From Beroe ovata (lineage: Eukaryota; Ctenophora; Nuda; Beroida; Beroidae): a stretch of DNA of 64,000 nucleotides. Location: contig CAMPET010000147.1 of the NCBI GenBank assembly GCA_946803715.1, positions 77,348 through 141,347 of the forward strand, written 5' to 3'. The position numbers and the translations under genes are program-made. Under the pieces are notes generated by a model. It had not been told where the DNA came from. It saw only the letters and a program-made list of their open reading frames with translations, and did no database searches. Shown one piece after another: positions 22,448 through 38,389 of this stretch. How positions within the stretch are numbered: the first letter of the stretch is position 1; each line of letters opens with the position of its first letter.

Positions 22448-23603
22448 ATGTGGGGGTTACTCAGTGAAGCTGCGTACAGAGTAGTAAACAGTACGATTCT
22501 TTATACTTCTTTGGGCTACAATGTCGGTGCCTGGGCTCTTACCAACCGCAACTGGTTAGTTATTTTCCTCGGACTGGTTTGTCGTTTTCCTCATTCATTC
22601 CTCAAATCAAGCAGGCCAAATCATTTAGATGATGATGTGACTAAACATTGATATCAATCCAGGTATAACTACATTGACGCACATGTGATTCTTGGTGCGC
22701 TCCCATTCTCATTTCTCAAGGAGAAACTAGTTGAAGAAGAGAAAGTGGGGGCAATTATCTCCCTCAATATGCCGTGAGTATGATACGAGAGCGTATTTGA
22801 AGTAGACTACCTGTATATCGTTTGTATTTCAATGAAAAGTGAGACCATGAACAAAAAGAAGCTTGAATTCTTGATGAACGATCGTTTTACAATTATGTAC
22901 AGTGAGGATAATTGTATAACAATGTTCATAATTGTATAACGATTGTAATGCGTATCTCCCCTCTCTTCTCATGTCAGATACGAGCGTCAGTACATCACCA
23001 CCCCGACGGAAGAATGGGCTGAATTGGGGGTGGAGCACTTGAAGATTGATATCCCCGACTTCACATCCACTCCTAGCGTACAGCAGATGTGGGAGGTAAG
23101 TTTAAACTCTGTACAGAATTTTTTGCCTGTGTACATTGTTTTATATACCCTGTAAACTGTTTTATGAATAGTTCAGGATGGAAAAGTGCAGATAGATTAA
23201 TAGTTATTCCTATTCCACAGGGTATAGAGTTGATAAGAGCAAAGTCAGAGCTAGGTCTCAAGACATATGTACACTGTAAGGCGGGGCGAAGTCGCAGTGC
23301 TACAATGGTGACAGCCTATGTCATGCAAAAGTGGGTGAAATACGAACATGGGCTGTGGTTTTTGGTTTGAGCCCATGTCCTATTTTCGTCTACACAATAA
23401 CTGAATTTATTTGTTCAGGGAAAGTAAGTGTGGGGTTTAGGTTAGCCGTTTTCTACTTTTTGTCCAGTTTATGAATTCGCAGGTATGACAAGACAGTCGA
23501 AGAAGCAGTTTCATTCGTTACTGAGAAAAGACCTCATGTGAAATATACTGAGCTTCAACTCCAGACTCTACACGAATTCGCTGCCACACTATCACAGACT
23601 TAG
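22448..23603 (+). CDS. PTPMT1: Protein tyrosine phosphatase, mitochondrial 1 (PTPMT1-like)
   Basis: Five exons (22448-22554, 22663-22773, 22978-23095, 23221-23330, 23483-23603) give 188 residues; human PTPMT1 is 201. Intron 1 has a weaker GTTAGT donor. Landmarks are YNYIDAHVILGALPF, the WAELGVEHLKIDIPDFTSTP region, and the CX5R active site HCKAGRSRSATM, with catalytic Cys131 and Arg137. The family dephosphorylates phosphatidylglycerophosphate in the mitochondrial matrix, a step of cardiolipin synthesis. The N-terminus is short, hydrophobic and free of acidic residues after Glu7, which suits mitochondrial import. The general acid Asp is probably in KIDIPD. Confidence 0.92.
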
Positions 23604-24102
23604 TACGTTTTAATCTTAGAAAATATACAAGGCGCTGGATGAAGTATCAGTCGTTGATTCAACCCAGGTTTACCAAATGCCAGACCGTCCATTGTGATTG
23701 ATACTTTTGTGTTTTTGCGTCTTGTATTTGATTGTTGAGTGTACACCGTTTTGTATGGTAAATTGTTTTGTATCCATGATAATGATTTTAGTCACTTTAT
23801 TGATCTAATTTCGAATATAATTTGTTGAAAGTTGCGATACCTTGCGAGAAATTTTAGGGAGAAAATGATAAAATCATTTTAAGAAGTAAGGTTGATTGCA
23901 TTTGGGAACCGAACAAACTTTATTGAGTTTGGCTATGCTGTTAACTTGATATTCGATTTTCTTGCATTCATCAGAAAATGTTATCTATGATGAAACGAAT
24001 TCACCAATTCATCATGATGAATATTGAGATATATGATAAGTATTTGATTGATTCCATCTGCGAGAAGTCTCTTCCCATAACAACCCATCTCTCATTTATA
24101 GC
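23604..24102. other. Intergenic spacer PTPMT1 to F-box gene
   Basis: About 500 bp, AT-rich. It should hold the 3' end of PTPMT1 and the promoter of the F-box gene. I see no distinct motif. An acceptor-like TTTATAG directly precedes the F-box ATG, so a 5' untranslated intron is possible. Confidence 0.5.
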
Positions 24103-25941
24103 ATGGGTTCTGTAGAAGTGAATGAAACACAACTGTCACCATCCATCAAGAAAGCAAAGCTATCCGACCACCATTCATCCGATCACCATTCAGAAGTTCA
24201 CTCTGGCTTATTCACCATTGCAGGCAATGCACCTCTTGACGAATGTCTCCCCACCATTCACATGTTGAACAACGAGACTATGGATCACATTCTCTCCTTC
24301 ATGACGTCATACGTTGATTTGTTCCGATTGAGTGGTGTGTGTAAGAGGTGGTATAACCTCGCTACCATCCGGATGTCGAGATTTGAAGCACTCGTGTTTG
24401 GGACGTTGAAGCCGCATCTTTGTACCAGTTTTGTGAGAGCTGTTGAGAGAAGGCTAGGAGTTGAGCTCTCTCATCAAGATCCTTCAATTCAGGGGGCGGA
24501 GGAAAGTTTCCTGAGGCTGATATCTGTGAATCATCGTGTTTTGAGAACACTGTCACTGATTGGAATGCGCAGTTTCGATCATGAAAAGTTGCGGAAGATC
24601 TTCTCAACACGGATGCCGCATCTTTCCGTCTTAGAACTAGACCAATGTGCAGAATTGTCTGAGGAAGCTTGCGAAATGATGACTGAAAATGTCATTCCTT
24701 TTCTCAGGGTATTTTCGTTTTACCTCAGTTCGATAACCAATCAGCAAAGTCTTCAACAAATGTTAAATTGCGCTGGTAAAGTTGAATATTTATCCCTCAA
24801 AGAGCCAAGCGCGGCAAAGTTGACAGTCGGATCAATGATGCATAACACCAGGGCACGATTATCGCTAAATTTCACCACAATCCCATGGGCAGCTAACACT
24901 CTAATAGCATGCTCCCTCTATGGTTACATCAACATACACTCTGACTCCCTGAGACACGTTCTTATGACCCAATCTCAGTCGCTGGAGTATCTCAACATCT
25001 CTGGGACCAACCTCGAAGGTCTGAACAACATGGAAACTGACGATTTGCCGGTTCTTTCCAATTTAAAGGTATTCCTCGCTTCCCTCCGCCATCATTACGG
25101 AGAGGAAGGGTATGACTTCCCTGATTTCGTCCCAACGCCCTGTTCTCACCAGCTTGCGCATATGCTGAAATTAATGCCGAATTTGAGGGTATTAGACCTG
25201 ACAGAGAATCACCATTTGCAATCAAAAGGAATCAACGTAGTTAAGTTGATAACAGAACACTGTCCATTACTGGAGGAACTGCATTTGGTAAACTGCAATA
25301 TTTTGTCAGAGTTTATCATTGATCTCAAGAATCTGCGTCACTTGAAGCGCCTTTTCCTTGGAAATATCTACACCAGCAACAGTTGTCACCAGATAGACCT
25401 GAACTATTCCGGGATTCATAACGAATTGGAAATTTTCGGACTGATGACCGATCAAATACTGCCGAGCCTGCCCGAACTTGAACTGATCAGTTTGAGTCTT
25501 GATAACCATCGTGTTCGTCCTGAACAGTTTGTCAAGATGTTCGATAGTGCGGGTCCCAAGTTGAGAGGGATCTCCCTTTCCCTGCTATTCCAGAATTATT
25601 CCGACATGTACAGTATTGACAATAGGTTGGCGTACATCAAAGGTATAGTATCGGAGTGTAAGGAGAAGTGTAGAAAAAGGGAGGCGGGTATTTCTTTATC
25701 AATACATGGGTGGGGTTTGGTACATTGGGACAGTTGCACGCCCCAGAATGCTGACGATTGCACGTGTAACAAACCGATTTTCGATGAGGTATCCCCTGAC
25801 TTTCTCACTGTGAAGTATCTGCTTATTGATAGTGATTTTGATTATAAGTCCCATTACTCGGAGAATGTTTCATTAGATGGGAGAATTAACGTTGAAAATG
25901 AATATGTCAAGTTGCCTAGAGTCAGTGAGGGGGAATTCTAA
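24103..25941 (+). CDS. F-box protein with leucine-rich-repeat-like C-terminus
   Basis: A single exon encodes 612 residues. An F-box lies at about 51-92 (MLNNETMDHILSFM, then LFRLSGVCKRWYNLA), the SKP1-binding module that makes a protein a substrate receptor for SCF ubiquitin ligases. From about 160 to 520 the sequence has irregular leucine-rich repeats (for example HLSVLELDQCAELSEEACEM, LRVLDLTENHHLQ, LEELHLVNCNILSEF), which probably form the substrate-binding surface. The C-terminal 100 residues are Cys-containing and not repetitive. It does not match any specific FBXL I remember. The lack of introns stands out beside multi-exon GID8 and PTPMT1 and may mark a retrocopy or a lineage-specific F-box family. 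Confidence 0.88.
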   Translation: MGSVEVNETQLSPSIKKAKLSDHHSSDHHSEVHSGLFTIAGNAPLDECLPTIHMLNNETMDHILSFMTSYVDLFRLSGVCKRWYNLATIRMSRFEALVFGTLKPHLCTSFVRAVERRLGVELSHQDPSIQGAEESFLRLISVNHRVLRTLSLIGMRSFDHEKLRKIFSTRMPHLSVLELDQCAELSEEACEMMTENVIPFLRVFSFYLSSITNQQSLQQMLNCAGKVEYLSLKEPSAAKLTVGSMMHNTRARLSLNFTTIPWAANTLIACSLYGYINIHSDSLRHVLMTQSQSLEYLNISGTNLEGLNNMETDDLPVLSNLKVFLASLRHHYGEEGYDFPDFVPTPCSHQLAHMLKLMPNLRVLDLTENHHLQSKGINVVKLITEHCPLLEELHLVNCNILSEFIIDLKNLRHLKRLFLGNIYTSNSCHQIDLNYSGIHNELEIFGLMTDQILPSLPELELISLSLDNHRVRPEQFVKMFDSAGPKLRGISLSLLFQNYSDMYSIDNRLAYIKGIVSECKEKCRKREAGISLSIHGWGLVHWDSCTPQNADDCTCNKPIFDEVSPDFLTVKYLLIDSDFDYKSHYSENVSLDGRINVENEYVKLPRVSEGEF

Positions 25942-27287
25942 GATTTATTCCATACTGTAGACTTTTTATTATAGGCGTGTGATAGGGGTCATTCATGAAC
26001 CAGAACTCAGACTCAAATTCTGATTGTATGAAAAAAATTCATACTACCGATCCCTATGTATTTTTGGACGCTGAATCGATTCTTATGTATTACGAATGGC
26101 CCCTTTCTCGCAGTATTCTTATACAGAGTCCTATCTTCTGTGCCAGTTATTTATTTTTTTCTGTAATCTTGATGTGTAACATTGTTTTTGGTTGATTTTG
26201 TTTATTGAATCATTGACATTCTTATCATTTTAGTTCCTTGATCTATGTTATTTGATTTCAGTTCCGATCCTACGCAGTTTCTTTTCTCTTTTGTTGACCT
26301 GGCATCATCCGATATTGTCTTCCCTTCGATGAAAGTTATGACGAAAAACTTTTCCTGTCAAATGCTCATTATCTAATCATTTATTCTATTCATTTAGCAA
26401 TGAACAGAATGATTAGGTGACAAGTTGACTAGCCCAGTGTGATGTGATCAGCTGATAGCGATGTGAATCATCTCAAGAAAAGGTAAGAGGAAGTAGATAG
26501 CATGAAAACGTGTTATCGAATTTTCTAGAATAATACGGCCATGCATGCTTCCTTTTCATTAAGGGAGCATAATTCTTCGGAAATAAGTAATTTGATTTTC
26601 CCCGCCGTTGTCATTTATAATTGGTAGCAGACCAAACTCGGAATTAATTTGAGATATCGAACTTTGATATTGTTGCGTTGTAAAACCTGATCCTCATTAA
26701 AAATGTTTAGACACAATTGGCGACCAATCACATCTTTGCTTCGTCACATTTATAGATATGACGTCACTCTTACCTAAGTCTTTTCTTGGTTTTTGTCTGG
26801 GATTTAGAAATTTTGCAATACTTGCATTGTGATGGTCCATTGGCTTGAAACGCTTGTTTGATGATTAAAATTGTTAGCAAATAACGTTATATTGTATCCT
26901 CAGCAGACAATTTTCACGTACACCATGGTTGCGAATACCTGGAGAAGTTTGCAGTCACAAATTGGCAAATCTTGCAATTTTGAGTGATGTTTGTATGGCG
27001 CAGCGACATTTTACAGGAATAAGGACTTCGAGTATACTGTTTCAGAAATTCTTGTGCGCGCGCAAATGCGCGTCCGTCCATTCTTTTTCTTGACATGGCA
27101 TGTAACTTCGCGACGAAAAATTCCGCTCAAGTCAATTAATTGCATTCCCTTTTATTTGCTGAAGAACTATCTAGAACTCAACTGGCTATTTTGATAGACA
27201 TTCGTTCAAGTTTCTATTCCCCTCTTTCTGGAATTGCTCCTATTTTCGCTAACCCGACTCTACTCCTTCATTTCAGGGTCAAGTTAC
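25942..27287. other. Intergenic and 5' untranslated sequence of IBTK
   Basis: No gene found. A TTTCAG acceptor at 27271-27276, 11 nt before the IBTK start codon, suggests an intron in the 5' untranslated region. Confidence 0.5.
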
Positions 27288-30200
27288 ATGGGTCGTAGGA
27301 AGAAGTCATCTCGTAGCGTATCAGAAAGTGAACACCGGGCAAAAACACCGACGAAGTCACCCGTATACGAGGCCGATGATTGTGAAGATGAAGATCTGCA
27401 GGCGATCACGCCGGAGCAAGCGAGATACATCCGTTCCCACCCGCGGATATTCACGGATATTTTCCAGGATAACACCGCCGGGTACACCATCATCCACAAA
27501 GTTTGTCGGGAGGGAGATACACAGCTGCTCGTGGACCTACTGAAGCTTGCCCGGGGTAACTGTAATAAGTTCTCGCTCGAAACACGTGATTTTGAATCCA
27601 ATTACACTGCTCTACATGATGCTATATCTTGTGGGAATATCAGCTGTGCCGTGAAGTTATTACAGTTTGGCGCGTCCCTTGAATCACCGGCAAATGATGG
27701 CTTTAGTCCGCTGGATATTGCTGTTTGGAATCAGTACAAGAATGGTTTTGTACCTGAGAGTCACAATCTGAATGTTCTGACTTGGGGACCGAACAGTAAC
27801 TATAACCTTGGGCACAGTCACGATTGCACGTTGAAACTCCCGGAAAAAGTGAAGAGGTTCAACAGGGACAAGTTTACTTCGTCCATATGTAATGTTAATT
27901 TCGGGAAGTTTCACACCCTTTTTCTCGACAAGGCGGGGTTTGTGTACTCGTGTGGATATGGTCAGGGAGGACGGTTAGGCCTGGGAAACGAACAAACGTT
28001 GCTGGAGCCGACCCTGATTCCGGAACTGAAGAACATCGTGAAGATTTCCTGTTCCAACGATCATTCCCTGGCCTTGTCTGTTGATGGCAAGATTTACAGC
28101 TGGGGTGTTAACACTCATTACGTACTCGGACACCCTGACACCAAGAACGTACTCCGACCACGGGTTATTAAAGCAACTTCCACATTTTCAAAGATAGTCA
28201 CGGTGAAAGCTGCGAAATACCACAGTGTCTTGGTGGCTAGCGATCAGATTTATACATTCGGTTTTAATGGTGGCCAGCTCGGGCACATGCACTCGGATGA
28301 GCTGTATCAGATAGTCCCTCGCTCCGTAACCAGGCTACGTCATAAACCAGGCGATAACTTGGGCAAGATCGCCCATGTCCATGCTAGTGCAGCTGCAACA
28401 CTCGTGGGATTTGAGAGTGGTGCGATCTTCATCTGTAATCAGTATGACGTGCGCAAAGTTGCTAATCTGAATAGATACGATACGAATGTTGCTAAACTTG
28501 ACTCAATGCAAGGGATGCTGGAGGGGTTTGCGGTTAAAACAAAGAAGATCCGGGTCACAGGCGGAAGTTTGGCTCGGCAGGTGTCGAAAGAGACGAATAC
28601 CAAGTCCACGAAGCCGTTGTTGATCGCAATTCTCGACACCGATGGAATGGTCTTCTGCTGCATCCCAAGCATGTTCAAGAATGTGCTGATTTACCATTGG
28701 AATGTGTACTCCGAGAAATTTGTTGTCACTGACATTGCTTTGGGAAGTTACGCTTTGCTCCTGCTCACGGTAAACGGTGAGGTGTTCTCTTGTAACCCCT
28801 ATCCTACCCTCAAATCCAGTAAAGAGATCAGGAGGGATCAATCACTTAAGTCATGGTCAGTTGGGAGTCACAAGCAAAAGGAACATATTCAGATGCTGAA
28901 ACCGATCCCGCTTGTTCGTCAAGCAGTACTTCATAACGGCGCTAAGATTGTATGTAATGGAACTGGTATGGTGAGAGCGTGCATTATTCAAGATAGGATA
29001 TCAACTCTCGACTTCAAACCTAGTGTAGAGGATTCAACTTTTGTATCCGACATCTCAGCTCTGTTCGACAGTGATGACGTGTATGATAGTGATGTGGTTG
29101 TATGTTTGGAATCAGGAAGGGAGGTGAAGGTTCATAAGGCTATCCTTGCAAATAGTTCCGAATCACTGCAGAACATTGTCGATAAAGCACATGAAGATGG
29201 GAGATCGTGCATTGATCTAAAGGGAGCTGATGAAACTATGATCGCAATGTTGGAGACCGTGTATTTCATGCACAAGCTGCCTCCCGTCAGTAATAAATCC
29301 AAGTGCCCGCCTCTTTACAACGGAATGGTTGATGTTTCTCGATGTAACAAGATTGATAGGGAACGAATCTCGGGTTTGGCTGACGTAACCCTGATATCGG
29401 AAGACGGTTCGGTAATCAAGTGTCACAGATGTGTCTTGTCCGCTAGAGTTGAGTACTTCAAAACACATTTTCTCGTGAACAGTCGGTGGGGAGCTTCAAA
29501 TTTGAACCAAGAAATTCCAATCGATACCGATAAGCGGACACTCAGTGATTTCGTTTACTACATATACACGGACACCTTCCCGCGATCCTACTCATTTGAC
29601 AGTTTGAAGCTGCTACTCAAGTTATCGGACCAATATCTCGTGAGCAGGCTGAAGTCTTTTTGTGAGTTTTCTATGGTTGATTTCATAACCGAGGAAAATA
29701 TTATGTACGTTTTACGGACAGCTCACGATTTTAATGCACACAGCTTGAGAGATGTGTGTCTGTATATTGTGGCGATGAATGTGCCGTACTACCTTGAGCA
29801 TAGAATTCTTGATACGGTGGAAGAAAGCATCTTGAACCTTCTCGATAAGGTGTATAAAGATGTTGTGCTATTCCATTTCATGAAACCTCAGTACATCTCA
29901 TATTCGGTGAAAGATTACTTGAGAGATTTCGCCAACTTTGATGTTTGCCGCACCAAGTCGAGAGAAGGAAGGAAGAAGAGTGTACCAGATCCTTTAGAGA
30001 ACGTGTTTGCTATGGATGTTGTGAATGACGATGAAATCTCTAAGAAGGAAAGTGTCGTGAAAGATATCACTGAAGCTGGAATCGAATCAATTGAGACAGA
30101 AAAGGTAGAGCACCCAGTTGCAACACAAACTGACGCTGGAGAGCTCCAGGAAGAGTCAAATGTTAATCAGGAGCTCCAAAGAGACTCGACCGTCAATCAG

Positions 30201-30890
30201 GAGTCACAGATAAGCTCAAACTACCGTCAAGCAGCCAAGTCTACTTGGGGAGTTGCGTCAATGCCAGTAGCAGGCACCTCTCTGATTCAGATTATTCAAG
30301 AGGAGAAGCTGGTACAGCTACAGAGTGGTAAAAGCAAAGCAGTGAGTCATAAGAAGCAAACCTTCAGACCAGTAGATATGAAAGGAACATCCCCCCTCGA
30401 TCCTAATAAGGTCCCTAGTACCCGTGACCCTGCTCCTAAATATCCCTGGGGTAACACCTCGGCCACCTCCTCTGTTGTTTCACTGAAGGACATAATGTCG
30501 AGTGAAAGTCCCTCGAAAGACACAAGGAAAAGTCCCAGGGAACGTCTCCCATCAATGAATGAGCCAGCGTCTTCATCCGTCAAGCCAGTGAAGTCATCCC
30601 CCTCTCAAAGAGGAGTTTCGCAAACATTCGATTTCTCTGGTGATCGCCAAGTTCATTGTCTTCGATCGATCATGGATGACGAACAAAAATCGCAGGCTCA
30701 AGTTTTGCCGAAGACTTTTTCAAGACCTCTGGAGAACATTCAGATAGAAGAGCGTGCCATACAAGAGTTGAGAAAGTTGTACAAAGTAGATGAGAACTTT
30801 AACGAATTTATTACCATTCAGACTGTTTCAAATGTAGAAAGTTGTGCTGTGAAGCCAGCTTGGGGTAAGAAAATGTCACTTGGTTTTTAA
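27288..30890 (+). CDS. IBTK: Inhibitor of Bruton tyrosine kinase homolog (ANK-RCC1-BTB-BTB)
   Basis: One long exon encodes 1200 residues (human IBTK is about 1353). The open frame extends upstream to 27234, but the acceptor at 27276 makes the ATG at 27288 the likely start. Domains in order: ankyrin repeats (about 62-155, for example YTALHDAISCGNISCAVKLL); RCC1 repeats from about 160 to 400 (NVLTWGPNSNYNLGH, VYSCGYGQGGRLGLGNEQT, IYSWGVNTHYVLGHP); a first BTB domain near 590-660 (VVVCLESGREVKVHKAILA); and a second near 695-800 (DVTLISEDGSVIKCHRCVLS). A disordered tail contains three Trp-Gly motifs (KSTWG, KYPWG, KPAWG), a feature also of human IBTK. IBTK is a CUL3 substrate adaptor. The absence of introns over 3.6 kb is notable in this window. 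Confidence 0.92.
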   Translation: MGRRKKSSRSVSESEHRAKTPTKSPVYEADDCEDEDLQAITPEQARYIRSHPRIFTDIFQDNTAGYTIIHKVCREGDTQLLVDLLKLARGNCNKFSLETRDFESNYTALHDAISCGNISCAVKLLQFGASLESPANDGFSPLDIAVWNQYKNGFVPESHNLNVLTWGPNSNYNLGHSHDCTLKLPEKVKRFNRDKFTSSICNVNFGKFHTLFLDKAGFVYSCGYGQGGRLGLGNEQTLLEPTLIPELKNIVKISCSNDHSLALSVDGKIYSWGVNTHYVLGHPDTKNVLRPRVIKATSTFSKIVTVKAAKYHSVLVASDQIYTFGFNGGQLGHMHSDELYQIVPRSVTRLRHKPGDNLGKIAHVHASAAATLVGFESGAIFICNQYDVRKVANLNRYDTNVAKLDSMQGMLEGFAVKTKKIRVTGGSLARQVSKETNTKSTKPLLIAILDTDGMVFCCIPSMFKNVLIYHWNVYSEKFVVTDIALGSYALLLLTVNGEVFSCNPYPTLKSSKEIRRDQSLKSWSVGSHKQKEHIQMLKPIPLVRQAVLHNGAKIVCNGTGMVRACIIQDRISTLDFKPSVEDSTFVSDISALFDSDDVYDSDVVVCLESGREVKVHKAILANSSESLQNIVDKAHEDGRSCIDLKGADETMIAMLETVYFMHKLPPVSNKSKCPPLYNGMVDVSRCNKIDRERISGLADVTLISEDGSVIKCHRCVLSARVEYFKTHFLVNSRWGASNLNQEIPIDTDKRTLSDFVYYIYTDTFPRSYSFDSLKLLLKLSDQYLVSRLKSFCEFSMVDFITEENIMYVLRTAHDFNAHSLRDVCLYIVAMNVPYYLEHRILDTVEESILNLLDKVYKDVVLFHFMKPQYISYSVKDYLRDFANFDVCRTKSREGRKKSVPDPLENVFAMDVVNDDEISKKESVVKDITEAGIESIETEKVEHPVATQTDAGELQEESNVNQELQRDSTVNQESQISSNYRQAAKSTWGVASMPVAGTSLIQIIQEEKLVQLQSGKSKAVSHKKQTFRPVDMKGTSPLDPNKVPSTRDPAPKYPWGNTSATSSVVSLKDIMSSESPSKDTRKSPRERLPSMNEPASSSVKPVKSSPSQRGVSQTFDFSGDRQVHCLRSIMDDEQKSQAQVLPKTFSRPLENIQIEERAIQELRKLYKVDENFNEFITIQTVSNVESCAVKPAWGKKMSLGF

Positions 30891-31230
30891 CAGATTTTTG
30901 ATTATTTTTATTTTATTCCCGGGGAATTCTAACTAATTAATGCATGTGTTAGTTGGGTTAAAGAGTATCTCTGATTTGCCTAATTTATTCAGCAGAATTA
31001 CGATTTTTCTTTGATTTAGAACTAACTTAATTTTACGAGTTTTTATCTTCTTACTTTATTCAACCCAAAGTTTCGCTTCTGTTAACAATCTTCCCTTTTA
31101 TCTTACTTAAAATTTTTGAAGAGTGTGATTAAAAGATTGTGTCGCCAATATCCTCCATTTGCAACAAGTATAGCTGGAAACCAGAGACCACTCTTTGATG
31201 CACACTTTGATAATATTCCCCGTGTATAGC
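30891..31230. other. Short intergenic spacer
   Basis: About 340 bp of AT-rich sequence between IBTK and the COX6C-like gene. It must contain both the IBTK 3' end and the next promoter. Confidence 0.5.
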
Positions 31231-31968
31231 ATGTCTGAGGTACCCGCCACCCAGTCTAAGATACCACGCCCTCTCCAAATGCGAGGTGCACATGAGAGGA
31301 CTCTAAGGAAAGGTAAAATCCCAGATTATCAATATTCACTGATAAGAGCCCTTTTTCCTATGTTTTGATTCATCTCATAAATCATATACCTACGTATCTC
31401 CGTTTGACTCGAGTTAATATATCACGTAGATGGTACTGCACTATAATTATCTATAATTATCTATAATTATCTTCCCCAGGCGTGTTTACCGGTATGGCCC
31501 TTGCCACTGTCAGCTCAGCCGTCTTTGCTTACTACGGAATCTACAAGCTGCACAACTGGTGGACTCGATCTTGGGGTAACATTGACCATCTCAAGAGAGC
31601 CAGACGTATCAAGGTAACTGCGGATCAGGAGGCTTTGGCGCTCCTTCTCCACCATGTTCAAATCCTTTAAATGTGGACATTTCTTTCATCATCTCCCCAA
31701 AAATATGTCTCAATGAGCGCTCCCCTTCCTTCATTCTATTCACACACACAACCATTGCCTATTATATCAGGAAAACGAAGAGTTGTGGTTCGAGAAGTGG
31801 GAGTACTGGTGGAGGACTGGAGTCTGGGTTGGGAATGGCTATGTCACCGCACCCGACCTGCCCGAGGGAACAAACATCGGGTACTCCCCTCGCCTCTTCC
31901 CCCGATCCAACGACCCTGATCCACGATGGTGGAAGGTTGAGGAGAGATTTGATGAGATCAAGGAATAG
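31231..31968 (+). CDS. Cytochrome c oxidase subunit 6C-like protein with long C-terminus
   Basis: Three exons (31231-31312, 31480-31613, 31771-31968) give 137 residues. The N-terminal half, PRPLQMRGAHERTLRK followed by a single hydrophobic helix (MALATVSSAVFAYYGIY), resembles the PKPQMRG...RLR-helix arrangement of COX6C, a small single-pass subunit of respiratory complex IV in the inner mitochondrial membrane. The helix is followed by a charged segment. COX6C is normally about 75 residues; here a Trp/Tyr-rich extension of about 65 residues follows (WFEKWEYWWRTGVWVGNGYV, then PRWWKVEERF). The gene model is firm from splice phase and composition. The COX6C assignment is tentative, and another small respiratory-chain accessory subunit is possible. 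Confidence 0.6.
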
Positions 31969-32308
31969 AGTTGCTTGTTCATTGAACTCAAGTGTCCATC
32001 TTGGAACTGTGATTAAATTATTGAATAGCGCAGTGAGATAAACTGTACTTTTTCGTGAAATTTGAAATAGATTATCGTCTACCTTGCGACTGTGGCTTTA
32101 GAAATAACTCCATTGCTTAGTATTGCATCCCATCAACTATTGTATGTTATGTCACGTTTCTTTGTACACCAGCCTTTCTTTCACAAACATCCTACATAAC
32201 TGATAGATTTCCAGATATACGACCATTTTTCTGCACCCTAACTTATCTTGATATCCAAATGTTTCTCCCCTGCCCCTCCCTAACTCTATTCTTCTCCGCT
32301 ATAGGGAT

Positions 32309-37327
<5,019 letters not shown>

Positions 37328-38389
37328 ACATTCTCACGGAATTCCCATTCTGTAAATGCTTGATGGTGTGACTGTTGAACGCTATCTCCTATCTGGGGAG
37401 GTGCGGATATGCGATATCGTAGTCGTACAACACTATCCAGCATTTAAGATCTGACAAAGACAGTGACACATTAAGCGAATTCATTATTTTAAGACTTAAT
37501 TCATAATTGCATTTCGAACGGTCAATGGTCATCGTTCCACTATTTTTATTGATGATGTATGCATTTTGATACTTTTAGTTTTAAGTTTAACAGACTCAGT
37601 TTTGAGTTTAACAGACTCAGACCTAGAGTTCATGGTGGTTTTTTAATCTTTCAGGTTGTGTGTTTGTATATTTTGGTTGCACATTGGGGATAGTTTCAGA
37701 ATAACAATTGAATGACAATAATTTCGTCGTTAAATGTCAAAATCCATTGACTATTTATATTCCTCATTTCATGATATTTATTGCGTCGCGCGCGCAGTCG
37801 CGCACCCTATAAATGCCGATAGGCTGCGGCGCGCACTTATTCCGGATTCAAGGATCCGCGCCGCGCGTCACAGTTTCTCGAATCCGATGTCCTCTAGTCT
37901 TTATAGGACTAGGATTGCAAAAATAATCTTGTGCATCATAGCTTCACAAAAATATAATAGTGGATCAGTTGAAATTTCAATAAATATTTATCTTATTTTA
38001 TCTAACCATTTACCTTAGTTCATTTTTCAACCAATTTTTACTTGTAGGATTTCACCCTACCCTTGCTGGCGGGATTTTATCCCTGGCAAGGCGGATTGAA
38101 AATCGTGCGCACCGACGGTAGGGAAAAATCCTACAAATTTTTACTTATTTACTACTTCATACTTGAATGATTTTTGAATGCCTGTGAGAATATTGATGGT
38201 TCAATACCATAGGTGTTAACTTCTATAATTATCTTCATAAAGTCCTCTTGAGTGAAAGATTTTATCTCATTCTCGTATTGTAGTGCATTCAGACAGTTAA
38301 CTCAAGAGTGAAATTTGATGGTTATCACATCCACAAGCAGGAGGTTTCCAGGTTTAATAACAGATTGTACTCATTGGAATTTATGAGTA
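37328..38389. other. Intergenic between thiolase and AtuA gene
   Basis: About 1 kb. It contains a CpG-dense patch with many GCGCGC words (37785-37870) and the second MULE-like MITE (38042-38136). The remainder is AT-rich with no gene seen. Confidence 0.6.
38042..38136. mobile_element. MULE-like MITE, copy 2 (inverted relative to copy 1)
   Basis: A 95-bp element whose reverse complement matches the element at 20300-20408, apart from about 14 bp missing in the middle and scattered substitutions. The ends are TTGTAGGATTTCACCCTACC and its near-complement. It is flanked by a perfect 8-bp direct repeat ATTTTTAC (38034-38041 and 38137-38144). Confidence 0.85.
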
